NCBI RefSeq assembly: GCF_019052365.1
Contig: NZ_JAHQUY010000025.1
Span: 1-41,680, forward strand
Direction: 5' to 3'
DNA length: 41,680 nucleotides
Source of the DNA: Leyella stercorea
GTDB lineage: Bacteria; Bacteroidota; Bacteroidia; Bacteroidales; Bacteroidaceae
In this document: piece by piece, positions 25,860-33,116 of the stretch
Position numbering within the stretch: the stretch's first letter is position 1
Layout of the letters: the number at the start of each line of letters is the position of its first letter
Notes under the pieces: generated by a model
The model's input: only the letters and a program-made list of their open reading frames with translations
What the model was told of the DNA's origin: nothing
Database searches by the model: none
Program-made: the position numbers and the translations under genes

Positions 25860-26858
25860 ATGAATAAGACAATGAAACAATATAAGGGAAAAGTCTTGAA
25901 GGCTATGATGATGCTCTTAGCCATGAGTTTCGCACTGGCTGGCACATCTACCTTGTCTTCTTGCTCTTCTGACGATGATCCATACTTCACTGTCAGCGAA
26001 AATGACGATCCACGTATCTTGAACACCGACTTGGCTGATTCCAAGATAGACCGCAAGACTAATTATAAGTTGGAAATCAGAGTGACTCCTGTTCACTATA
26101 CCACTGTGACATGGTTGCTCGACGGCACGCAGATTTATGAAGGTACTACCATCGACCAGACTTTGCCTATAGGTAATCATGAACTGAAGATTGTGGCAAC
26201 CACCACCAAGGGCAAGAGCACATCTCGCACCTTGAACGTTACCGTGACTCCTGCTGCCGATGACCCTGCCTTGGGTACCAATGCAAACGAGCTTTGGGTA
26301 GCTCCAGGAGAAACAACAACCATCCACAATTGCAAGAACCTGGGACTCGTTAAGAAAGTCCTCATCGCTGATAAGGAGGTTGCCTTCGAAGTTCTCGATG
26401 AGGGTACGACATTGAAAGTTACTACTCCTTCCGGCCTCGCCAATGGCGATTACGACATTACATTGGTAGATGGCAATGGCGTACAGTTCCCTGGCGGTAC
26501 CATCAAGGTAACCACCGAGGCTCGCCCATCTATGGAGAACACCCTCTGGGAAGGTGAGTTTGCCGTGACATGTGGTACACCATTCGATGCCTTGAAGGAC
26601 ACCTTCCTCTCAAAGGTGAAGGCTGGCACCATCCTCCGTGTCTATGTAGATGGAAATGGCCAGGGTACTGCTGTCACTTCTTGGTGGAACAACATCCTTA
26701 CCGGTAAGGGCGACCCAGAGCGTGGCGACATCATGGTGAATGGACCTGCTAAATGGGAGTTTGAACTGACCGACCTCTCTATCCAACTCTTGACAGAGCA
26801 GCAAGGTCTCCTCATCGTGGGTGATGGTTATACCGTAAAGAAAGTAACTATCGAATAA
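25860..26858 (+). CDS. Surface glycan-binding lipoprotein of the PUL (Ig-like/IPT domains)
   Basis: A 332-aa lipoprotein with Cys35 (Ser-Ser-Cys) followed by S-S-D-D-D, an acidic surface-export signal. Two beta-sandwich modules of Ig/PKD or IPT type (about 45-130 and 135-220) lead to a C-terminal domain (about 225-332) with several Trp residues (W230, a WW pair) that could stack on sugar rings. Its place after susD and its layout fit the surface glycan-binding proteins of PULs. No catalytic motif is seen. Sequence alone does not give the ligand. Confidence 0.75.
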   Translation: MNKTMKQYKGKVLKAMMMLLAMSFALAGTSTLSSCSSDDDPYFTVSENDDPRILNTDLADSKIDRKTNYKLEIRVTPVHYTTVTWLLDGTQIYEGTTIDQTLPIGNHELKIVATTTKGKSTSRTLNVTVTPAADDPALGTNANELWVAPGETTTIHNCKNLGLVKKVLIADKEVAFEVLDEGTTLKVTTPSGLANGDYDITLVDGNGVQFPGGTIKVTTEARPSMENTLWEGEFAVTCGTPFDALKDTFLSKVKAGTILRVYVDGNGQGTAVTSWWNNILTGKGDPERGDIMVNGPAKWEFELTDLSIQLLTEQQGLLIVGDGYTVKKVTIE

Positions 26859-26909
26859 AATATTAGAAAGAATCTCGTTATTATCATATAACGTCAAATC
26901 TTAGAACTT

Positions 26910-29243
26910 ATGAAGAAATTATTTTCATCTATTTTCATGTTGGCATTTGCTTATACAACCAGTGCCAAGGTTCCAGTTATCAAGAGCGACCCTAAGATCG
27001 AGGCTCAGGTAGAACAGACCCTGAAGAAACTCACCTTGGAGGAAAAGGTAGGTCAGATGATGGAATTGGTGACCGACCTCTTTGGTGCAAACGACAAGAA
27101 CGGTGTGTTCTATATCGACGAGCACAAGACCGATTCTATCCTTTCTCGCTATAAGATTGGCTCTATCCTCAACGCTCCTAACACTTGTGCGCCAACCGCC
27201 AAGCAGTGGGAGAAGTATATCTCTCAGATTCAGAAGATTTCGATGAAGCGCATCGGCATCCCTTGTGTCTTCGGTCTTGATCAGAACCACGGTTCTACTT
27301 ATACTCAAGACGGAACCCTCTTCCCGCAGAACATCAATGTAGCTGCCACCTTCAATCGTGAGATAGCTCGTCGTTCGGCTGAGGCTACTGCTTATGAGAC
27401 TCGTGCCGTGAGCGTGCCTTGGACTTACAGTCCTACCGTTGACCTCGGTCGTGATGCCCGTTGGCCCCGCATCTGGGAGAACTTTGGCGAAGATTGCTAC
27501 CTCAGTTCAGAGATGGGCAAGGCGATGGTCTATGGTTTCCAGGGCGAGGACCCAAACAACATCGACCAGTATCACATCGCCACTTCAATGAAACACTTTA
27601 TGGGCTATGGCGTACCTTGGACTGGTAAAGACCGTACGCCAGCCTATATCTCTCCTGCCGATTTGCGCGAGAAGCACTTCGCTCCTTTCCTGGCGGGTCT
27701 GCAGGCTGGAGCCTTGACAGTGATGGTGAATTCCGCTTCCGTCAACGGTATGCCGATGCACGCCAACAAGGAAATCCTGACAGGATGGCTGAAGGAACAG
27801 ACAGGATGGGATGGTGTGTTGGTTACCGACTGGGCAGACGTCAACAACCTCTATACTCGCGAGATGATAGCTAAGGATAAGAAGGATGCGCTCCGCATCG
27901 CCATCAATGCCGGTATCGACATGATTATGGAACCTTATTCTTGCGATGCTTGTGGCTACCTTATCGAATTGGTGAAAGAAGGCAAGATTCCGATGAGTCG
28001 CATCGATGATGCCTGCCGTCGTGTGCTTCGCATGAAGTACCGTCTCGACCTTTTCAAGAACCCAACCCAGAAACTGAAGAATTATCCTAAGTTTGGTGGC
28101 GAGGAGTTTGCCAAGCTCGCCTTAGAGGGAGCTACCGAGAGTATGGTGCTCTTAAAGAACGAGAAGTTGCAGGATGGCAATCCTGTCTTGCCTCTCGCCA
28201 AGGGCAAGAAGATTCTCCTCACTGGTCCTAATGCCAATCAGATGCGCTGCCTGGACGGTGGATGGAGCTATACTTGGCAGGGCCATCGTACCGATGAGTT
28301 TGCCGGCAAGTACAATACCATCTATGAGGCTTTCTGCAATCAGTATGGCAAGGAGAACGTTATCTTGAATCAGGGCGTTACCTATAATGAGAAGGGCAAG
28401 TACTGGGAGGAGAACGAACCTCAGATTCAGGGCGCAGTTGATGCAGCAAAAGATGCTGATGTTATTGTAGCTTGCATCGGTGAGAACTCTTATACCGAGA
28501 CTCCGGGCAACCTGACCGACCTCTGGCTTTCTGAGAACCAGCGCAATTTGGTGAAGGAACTTTCTAAGACCGGCAAGCCTGTCATTCTGGTCTTGAATGA
28601 AGGTCGTCCTCGTCTCATCGCCGACATCGAACCATTGGCACAGGGCATCATCGACATCCTTATCCCTGGCAATATGGGCGGCGATGCCTTGGTAAACTTG
28701 GTATCGGGCAAGTCAAACTTCAGTGGCAAGATGCCTTACACCTATCCTAAGGAAATCAATTCGCTCGCTAACTACGATTTCAAGAAGAGTGAGGAGGTGG
28801 GTACGATGGAAGGTGCTTACGACTACAATGCGAAGATTACCCAGCAGTGGGGCTTCGGACATGGTTTGAGCTACACCTCTTACAAATATAGCAACCTGAA
28901 GGTTTCCCAGTCTGATTTCCGCCACGGCGACATCATCAAGGTGAGCGTGGATGTGAAGAATACGGGTAAGGTTGCGGGCAAAGAGAGCGTTCTTCTGTTC
29001 AGCAGCGACCTTATTGCCAGCATGGTTCCTGATGGTCGTCGCCTCCGTGCTTTCGATAAAATAGAGCTTCAGCCGGGCGAAACAAAGACTGTCACCTTCA
29101 ATTTGAATGCCGATGATCTTGCTTTCGTAGGTTATGATGGCAAGTGGGTATTGGAGGAAGGCGATTTCAAACTGATGATTGCCGACCAGAGTGCAGATAT
29201 ACATTGTGATAAAACTTATCAATGGCAATCGGCTAACAGATAA
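26910..29243 (+). CDS. GH3-family beta-glucosidase
   Basis: Retaining exo-acting enzyme expected to remove glucose from oligosaccharides in the periplasm. It has 777 aa with a type I signal peptide (Thr-Ser-Ala before Lys20) and no lipobox. Domains are the GH3 N-terminal barrel with nucleophile D307 in VLVTDWADV and the upstream KHF-M-G-Y segment, the GH3 C-terminal sandwich, and a terminal Fn3-like domain (about 665-765) starting after the G-F-G-H-G-L-S-Y motif. It is last in the operon, ending before the terminator at 29283. Together with the surface GH5 it gives a complete depolymerise-and-finish pair. Confidence 0.93.
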   Translation: MKKLFSSIFMLAFAYTTSAKVPVIKSDPKIEAQVEQTLKKLTLEEKVGQMMELVTDLFGANDKNGVFYIDEHKTDSILSRYKIGSILNAPNTCAPTAKQWEKYISQIQKISMKRIGIPCVFGLDQNHGSTYTQDGTLFPQNINVAATFNREIARRSAEATAYETRAVSVPWTYSPTVDLGRDARWPRIWENFGEDCYLSSEMGKAMVYGFQGEDPNNIDQYHIATSMKHFMGYGVPWTGKDRTPAYISPADLREKHFAPFLAGLQAGALTVMVNSASVNGMPMHANKEILTGWLKEQTGWDGVLVTDWADVNNLYTREMIAKDKKDALRIAINAGIDMIMEPYSCDACGYLIELVKEGKIPMSRIDDACRRVLRMKYRLDLFKNPTQKLKNYPKFGGEEFAKLALEGATESMVLLKNEKLQDGNPVLPLAKGKKILLTGPNANQMRCLDGGWSYTWQGHRTDEFAGKYNTIYEAFCNQYGKENVILNQGVTYNEKGKYWEENEPQIQGAVDAAKDADVIVACIGENSYTETPGNLTDLWLSENQRNLVKELSKTGKPVILVLNEGRPRLIADIEPLAQGIIDILIPGNMGGDALVNLVSGKSNFSGKMPYTYPKEINSLANYDFKKSEEVGTMEGAYDYNAKITQQWGFGHGLSYTSYKYSNLKVSQSDFRHGDIIKVSVDVKNTGKVAGKESVLLFSSDLIASMVPDGRRLRAFDKIELQPGETKTVTFNLNADDLAFVGYDGKWVLEEGDFKLMIADQSADIHCDKTYQWQSANR

Positions 29244-29282
29244 GCCAATCATATTGGTAAATGGTAAAGTGAGTTTATAAAG

Positions 29283-29317
29283 GAGTGTACCCATTTTGTG
29301 GTACACTCTTTTTTTTT
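29283..29317 (+). terminator. Terminator of the PUL operon
   Basis: GAGTGTACC pairs perfectly with GGTACACTC across an 8-nt loop, followed by nine T. It lies 40 bp after the GH3 stop. Confidence 0.9.
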
Positions 29318-29336
29318 GACTTCGTCACTCAAAAAA
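29317..29336. repeat. 20-bp repeat, copy 1
   Basis: TGACTTCGTCACTCAAAAAA occurs here and, identically, at 41154-41173. Both copies start right behind an intrinsic terminator. The first 11 bases form a TGAC-TTC-GTCA inverted repeat. Sequence beyond the 20 bp differs. Confidence 0.8.
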
Positions 29337-29350
29337 ACACTTTGACAAAG

Positions 29351-29467
29351 ATGTATCCGCTTGCCTTTTGCATCCTGAGCGGGCAACGCGTGTGCACCCG
29401 TAATAATATGAGCAATCTTTCTTCTGGCATATACGTCGTGGCTGGTAAGAAGTTTGTTGTTAAGTAA
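29351..29467 (+). pseudogene. Orphan C-terminal sorting tail (T9SS type A-like remnant)
   Basis: The frame ends with FCILSGQRV, a short linker, then LSSGIYVVAGKKFVVK and a stop. This is the shape of the C-terminal tail that ends many secreted Prevotella proteins (x-G-Q-R-V, then G-I-Y-I-V-N-G-K-K). No signal peptide or mature domain precedes it, and the 39-codon frame from the ATG at 29351 is too short for a protein of that class. A perfect terminator follows at 29491. It is best read as the 3' end of a gene whose body was deleted. Confidence 0.6.
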
Positions 29468-29490
29468 TGTATGAACGTCAAATATTGAAG

Positions 29491-29533
29491 GCGGATGCCT
29501 TGGCGGATGATTTCTGCCAAGGCATCCGCTTTC
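29491..29533 (+). terminator. Terminator behind the orphan tail
   Basis: GCGGATGCCTTGGC pairs perfectly over 14 bp with GCCAAGGCATCCGC across an 11-nt loop, followed by TTTCT. It supports a real gene end just upstream. Confidence 0.8.
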
Positions 29534-29607
29534 TATATGCGATAAAGTGTATAATCTGTTTCAAGTGCCGTTCGTTTATTGTAAAGTTCTTGCGCTTAAT
29601 AATTTTT

Positions 29608-30513
29608 CTATTCTGCGGTAAACTGTTGTCCTTTATATTCTTCTTTAAACTCCGTAACCGTCTGTCCAGTTTGTTTTTTGAAGAAACGCATTAAATGTCC
29701 AGGCTCCGAGAAATTGAATTCGTATGCCAATTCACTGGTAGTTTTGTCAGTGAATAATATTTCATTCTTGATTTCTGCAAGTAGACGTTGTTTCAGCAGA
29801 TGTACAGCCGTTTGCCCATATTGTGCCTGTACAGAAGCATTCAATGTGATGCGGCTGATGTTCAGCATGGCTGCATAGTCGGCCACTTGCTGGTATTGGC
29901 GAATATGTTTCTCTAAGAGTTGTTTGAACTCAAAGGCATGGTGGTTCTTGGGGGCATCAAAAGGCAGATGGTATTGAGCAGAATACCTACGATTAAGGGT
30001 CATGAGCAGATAATGAAGCAAGGATACGATGATGTGATAGCTGTCGGCAAGAGGATGGTTGAGTTCTTCTTTTATCCGCACAAGCAAACGCTCGTATTCT
30101 TGTTGTTCCATAGCAGTAGCCGACAGATAGGGTGGAAAATCTGTTTGATAGCAATAAAGCAAACGATAAGTAAAGAAAGGATCGGCAAGATAGGTTGAAA
30201 GAAAATCATCACGGAAAATAAGGAAACGATAATCCGTTTGGCTTTCATCAATATGCCACTCCTGATGGATGTGCGGCGAAAGTATCAGCACCGTATTGTC
30301 TTTCAACACGATATGTTGAAAGCCATAACGCAGCCACCCGGATGCTTTCCTGAAGAAAAACAACTCGAAGAAGTTGGTTTTGAAAGACGGATACTCCATC
30401 AATACGCCTCGCAAACGCTCGTGCGTATCGGTATTGATGTTGAAATCTACACCACATTCTGTTTTGCTGAAAGGAACTTGTGTAAGTTCTTGGGGATGAC
30501 TCTCTAATTTCAT
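29608..30513 (-). CDS. AraC-family transcriptional regulator
   Basis: A 301-aa cytosolic regulator. The N-terminal half (about 1-170) is a cupin-like sensing domain, with H-I-H-Q-E-W-H-I-D in the expected position. The C-terminal 100 residues hold two AraC helix-turn-helices, one around YAAMLNISRITLN and one around ELAYEFNFSEPGHLMRFFKK. It is divergent from the cupin/metallo-hydrolase pair, with a 119-bp shared region containing direct repeats, so it most likely controls that pair and perhaps itself. The effector is unknown. Confidence 0.88.
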   Translation of the reverse strand: MKLESHPQELTQVPFSKTECGVDFNINTDTHERLRGVLMEYPSFKTNFFELFFFRKASGWLRYGFQHIVLKDNTVLILSPHIHQEWHIDESQTDYRFLIFRDDFLSTYLADPFFTYRLLYCYQTDFPPYLSATAMEQQEYERLLVRIKEELNHPLADSYHIIVSLLHYLLMTLNRRYSAQYHLPFDAPKNHHAFEFKQLLEKHIRQYQQVADYAAMLNISRITLNASVQAQYGQTAVHLLKQRLLAEIKNEILFTDKTTSELAYEFNFSEPGHLMRFFKKQTGQTVTEFKEEYKGQQFTAE

Positions 30514-30531
30514 GCAACAAAAGTACGAATA

Positions 30532-30580
30532 ATTAATGGTTTATCAAAATGGTAGAGCACATATTATTAATGGTAGAATG
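30532..30580. promoter_or_regulatory. Direct repeats in the AraC/cupin intergenic region
   Basis: ATTAATGGT occurs at 30532-30540 and 30566-30574 (34 bp apart), with a related AATGGTAGA at 30548-30556 and TAATGGTAGAATG closing the second copy. Their place just upstream of the cupin promoter suits binding sites for the divergent AraC protein. Confidence 0.4.
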
Positions 30581-30598
30581 TTTCTTTGATTTATGCAC

Positions 30599-30606
30599 TA
30601 CCTTTG
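30599..30606 (+). promoter_or_regulatory. Promoter -7 element of the cupin gene
   Basis: TACCTTTG lies 26 bp before the ATG at 30633. The following GCACTCG is also found after the tRNA promoters. No -33 TTTG at proper spacing is seen, consistent with an activator-dependent promoter. It shows that the longer reading frame from 30549 cannot be the real start. Confidence 0.6.
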
Positions 30607-30632
30607 CACTCGTAATCAAAACAAATAACATT

Positions 30633-31085
30633 ATGAAAGAAATTAAAATTGCAGAAAAAGGTGAGAACTTCACCACGGTCAACGTAGGTAAGTTGAATGA
30701 AATTAAGGACTATGAGTTGGCTATGGGCAATTTCTCTATCCCGGGAAAGATGTTTGCTGGACATGCACTACAAGCAACAGGCGCAGAATTGTCTTTCCAA
30801 AGTCTTGCAGCTGGGCAGGATTATGGCACACGCCATACCCATAAAACCCACGAAGAGCTTTATTTCATTCTTAAAGGTGAAGGCATTTTCGATGTAGACG
30901 GCAAACGATTTCCCGTTTCAGAAGGAAGCATCGTGCGAATTGCGCCCAATGGCAAACGTGCTTTCAAAAACACAGGCAGCAGCGAAATGCTCGTGCTTTG
31001 CGTACAATATAAGGCAAATTCGTTCTCTGATGATGATGAACCTCTGAAGGATGCTATTATGTTGGAGGCCAATGTTAAACTTTAA
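30633..31085 (+). CDS. Cupin-domain protein
   Basis: A 150-aa single-domain cupin. Motif 1 is R-H-T-H-K-T-H-E-E-L-Y-F-I-L-K-G-E-G, with His and Glu placed to bind a metal. Motif 2 (A-P-N-G-K-R-A-F-K-N) lacks the usual third His, so the metal site may be incomplete. The ATG at 30633 is chosen because a promoter element lies between it and the upstream in-frame start at 30549. It is followed after 6 bp by the metallo-hydrolase gene, so the two are probably translated from one message. Substrate unknown. Confidence 0.83.
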   Translation: MKEIKIAEKGENFTTVNVGKLNEIKDYELAMGNFSIPGKMFAGHALQATGAELSFQSLAAGQDYGTRHTHKTHEELYFILKGEGIFDVDGKRFPVSEGSIVRIAPNGKRAFKNTGSSEMLVLCVQYKANSFSDDDEPLKDAIMLEANVKL

Positions 31086-31091
31086 TAAACA

Positions 31092-31856
31092 ATGAATATC
31101 CAGCAAGTAAGAAACGCAACGATAATCGTTGAATATGGGGGAAAGAAAATTCTGATTGACCCCATGTTGGGAAAGAAAGGCTGCATGCCTCCTTTCCCCT
31201 TTAGTAGAAATCAACACCTGCGCAACCCACTTCATGAACTACCTTTTCCTGTAGAAGAGATGTTAAAAGGTGTGGATGCTGTATTGCTTACCCATCTACA
31301 CGATGACCATATCGATGAGGCGGCCTATGAAATGATACCTAAAGATATGCGATTTTTTGTGCAAGACGAAAACAATCGGCAGGCGGTGATGTCGCATGGA
31401 TTTAATCATGTGGAAGTTGTCGGCGACAATACAAGGGTTGGGGAAGTGAACATACAAAAGGCCGAAAGCCAGCATGGTAATTTCATCATGAAGTATCCTG
31501 CTGGGCATACATCGGGTTATGTATTCACTCATCCACAAGAAAAGACGCTCTATCACGCCGGAGATACCATCTGGTATGCTGGTGTAAAGCGCAATTTGAA
31601 GCGTTTTCGCCCCGAGGTTATCACCCTTAATGCAGGTGGCAATGGCTTTCGCTTGGGTGGACGCGTTATTATGAACGATGAAGATGTGGTAAAAGTTGCT
31701 GCTGCTGCACCTAATGCAAAGATATTTGTGACGCATCTTGAAGGCGTAAACCATAATAGCGTGACGCATGAAATGGTGAGAAAGCGTGCGGAAGTGGCAG
31801 GAATTTTAGACCGCGTCTTTATTCCTGAAGACGGTGAAATGGTAGAGGATTTGTAA
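31092..31856 (+). CDS. Metallo-beta-lactamase-fold hydrolase (UlaG-like)
   Basis: A 254-aa cytosolic hydrolase. The metal-binding motif T-H-L-H-D-D-H-I-D (H68, H70, D72, H73) is complete, followed by A-G-H-T-S-G and Y-H-A-G-D-T downstream ligand segments and a late T-H-L-E-G-V-N-H. The overall pattern is that of UlaG/RNase-Z-like lactonases or phosphoesterases rather than antibiotic beta-lactamases. It forms a two-gene unit with the cupin. The reaction cannot be specified from sequence. Confidence 0.85.
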   Translation: MNIQQVRNATIIVEYGGKKILIDPMLGKKGCMPPFPFSRNQHLRNPLHELPFPVEEMLKGVDAVLLTHLHDDHIDEAAYEMIPKDMRFFVQDENNRQAVMSHGFNHVEVVGDNTRVGEVNIQKAESQHGNFIMKYPAGHTSGYVFTHPQEKTLYHAGDTIWYAGVKRNLKRFRPEVITLNAGGNGFRLGGRVIMNDEDVVKVAAAAPNAKIFVTHLEGVNHNSVTHEMVRKRAEVAGILDRVFIPEDGEMVEDL

Positions 31857-31873
31857 AGAATAAAGGAAGAAAT

Positions 31874-32090
31874 ATGGTAAAAACACTCATTGGAACGAAA
31901 GAGGTGCGTGGCATCATGATTTAAGGCCAACATTATGGGTTATATCAAATCATACTATCCCCATTTGTTCCCACTTTATGAAGAAATCTATTTGCATAAA
32001 GACCGAACATATTGGAAGCAATTGGAGCAAGAGGCTGCGAAAATGGCGCAGGAGGCTCAATGTAAGTATGTGGATAATTTATATATATGA
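31874..32090 (+). pseudogene. Remnants of one or two decayed genes
   Basis: Two short frames follow the hydrolase gene: a 16-residue piece (31874-31924, M-V-K-T-L-I-G-T-K-E-V-R-G-I-M-I) and a 51-residue piece (31935-32090, starting M-G-Y-I-K-S-Y-Y-P-H-L-F-P-L-Y-E-E-I-Y). The second has normal protein composition with charged, amphipathic helices and looks like the C-terminal end of a larger enzyme. They are in different frames and neither has its own start signal. I do not recognise the parent family with confidence. Confidence 0.45.
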
Positions 32091-32143
32091 TTAAAGCATT
32101 GTTATTGATGGTCTGATACCAAACAGCAAAAATAATTATTATA

Positions 32144-32176
32144 AACGTAGCGGAGGCTGGAGACCTCCGCTACGTT
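32144..32176 (-). terminator. Terminator after the GH25 gene
   Basis: A perfect 13-bp stem (AACGTAGCGGAGG/CCTCCGCTACGTT) with a 7-nt loop lies 3 bp after the GH25 stop. T-rich sequence is present on both sides, so it may also stop transcription coming from the left. Confidence 0.75.
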
Positions 32177-32178
32177 TT

Positions 32179-33030
32179 CTAATCCTGGTTTCCGATTGTG
32201 AGTTTCTTCAGCGCATAGAACGAACCGTTGAAGATATTGAAGTCGACGTAGCCCTTTATGCCGGGCAGCTTTCCTGCGTCGGTGTGCTGCCAGAAGTGCC
32301 ACGTGCCCTTGTATTCCACCTTATCTACATAGTAATGCGCTATCCAGTAGGGATAGTCGTCGAATACGGGTGCGTCCAGATAGTTCTCCTTAAATTTATA
32401 ATATGTGTATATGATAGGCTTCACGTGGTATTTGTCCTCTACGATGTGCAGCCATGTAAGAATGTCGCGCTGGAAATCTTCCACATTGCGGTCCTGCGGC
32501 TTGTGCTCCACGTCGAGCACAGGCGGAAGGTCGCCGTTCTCCAGTCGCACTTGTTTCAGGAAGAAGTAAGCCTGGTCGCGAGCCGACGATTTGTTGCTCC
32601 AGAAGTGATAGGCACCACGAATCAGTCCGTGTTCGCGTGCCTGACGGAAGTTCTCCTTGAACTTGTTGTCGGTGCGCGACGAACCCTCGGTCGACTTTAT
32701 CATGACGAAGCGCAGCGGATAGCCCTCGATATTGCTGTCGCGCAGCTTGTCCCAGTCGATAGTGCCTTGATAATGGGAAATGTCGATGCCGTGAATCTCG
32801 TAGCCGGCGGGATAGTTGGTGTCGCCGAAGAGCGCACGCCAGCGAAATCCGGTAGGACTGACGAAGTAGGAGTAGAAAGCCCACATATACACGCATACGC
32901 ATATAGCAGAACTTGTCCACCATACGGCACGCGGGTTGCGAGAGAGTAGGGCGGAGAGGCTTGAGCGGCGCTTTTGCTTGGTCGTGGAGCGTCGTTTGCG
33001 TGGTTTGTATGTGCGTTTGTTTGCTTCCAT
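32179..33030 (-). CDS. Membrane-anchored GH25-family muramidase
   Basis: Peptidoglycan hydrolase of the Chalaropsis lysozyme family. From the ATG at 33030 the protein is 283 aa: a strongly basic cytosolic head (1-35), one membrane helix (about 37-57), then the GH25 barrel facing the periplasm. The barrel has G-I-D-I-S-H-Y-Q-G (81-89, catalytic-region D83), MIKSTEG, GAYHFW and V-L-D-V-E-H (D173, E175). The frame extends back to 33108 but that part overlaps the phosphofructokinase terminator, so 33030 is preferred. No separate promoter is visible. It could act in cell-wall remodelling. Confidence 0.88.
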   Translation of the reverse strand: MEANKRTYKPRKRRSTTKQKRRSSLSALLSRNPRAVWWTSSAICVCVYMWAFYSYFVSPTGFRWRALFGDTNYPAGYEIHGIDISHYQGTIDWDKLRDSNIEGYPLRFVMIKSTEGSSRTDNKFKENFRQAREHGLIRGAYHFWSNKSSARDQAYFFLKQVRLENGDLPPVLDVEHKPQDRNVEDFQRDILTWLHIVEDKYHVKPIIYTYYKFKENYLDAPVFDDYPYWIAHYYVDKVEYKGTWHFWQHTDAGKLPGIKGYVDFNIFNGSFYALKKLTIGNQD

Positions 33031-33040
33031 ATTTTTACAT

Positions 33041-33080
33041 AAAAAAAGAAGAGCAGAATGACCATTGTCACTCTGCTCTT
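33041..33080 (-). terminator. Terminator of the PPi-phosphofructokinase gene
   Basis: On the minus strand AAGAGCAGAGTGAC pairs with GTCATTCTGCTCTT (one mismatch), followed by seven T. It lies 36 bp after the stop codon. Confidence 0.85.
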
Positions 33081-33116
33081 TCTGTATTAATTCTTTAGTT
33101 TTGAACAAGCAGAGGT

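Noticed and set aside
29318..29360. The TGAC-TTC-GTCA inverted repeat as a terminator
   Set aside because: The stem is only 4 bp and a perfect terminator already ends at 29317; no T-run follows it.
30549..30632. 28-residue N-terminal extension of the cupin protein
   Set aside because: A TACCTTTG promoter element lies inside it at 30599, so the transcript would not contain the upstream start.
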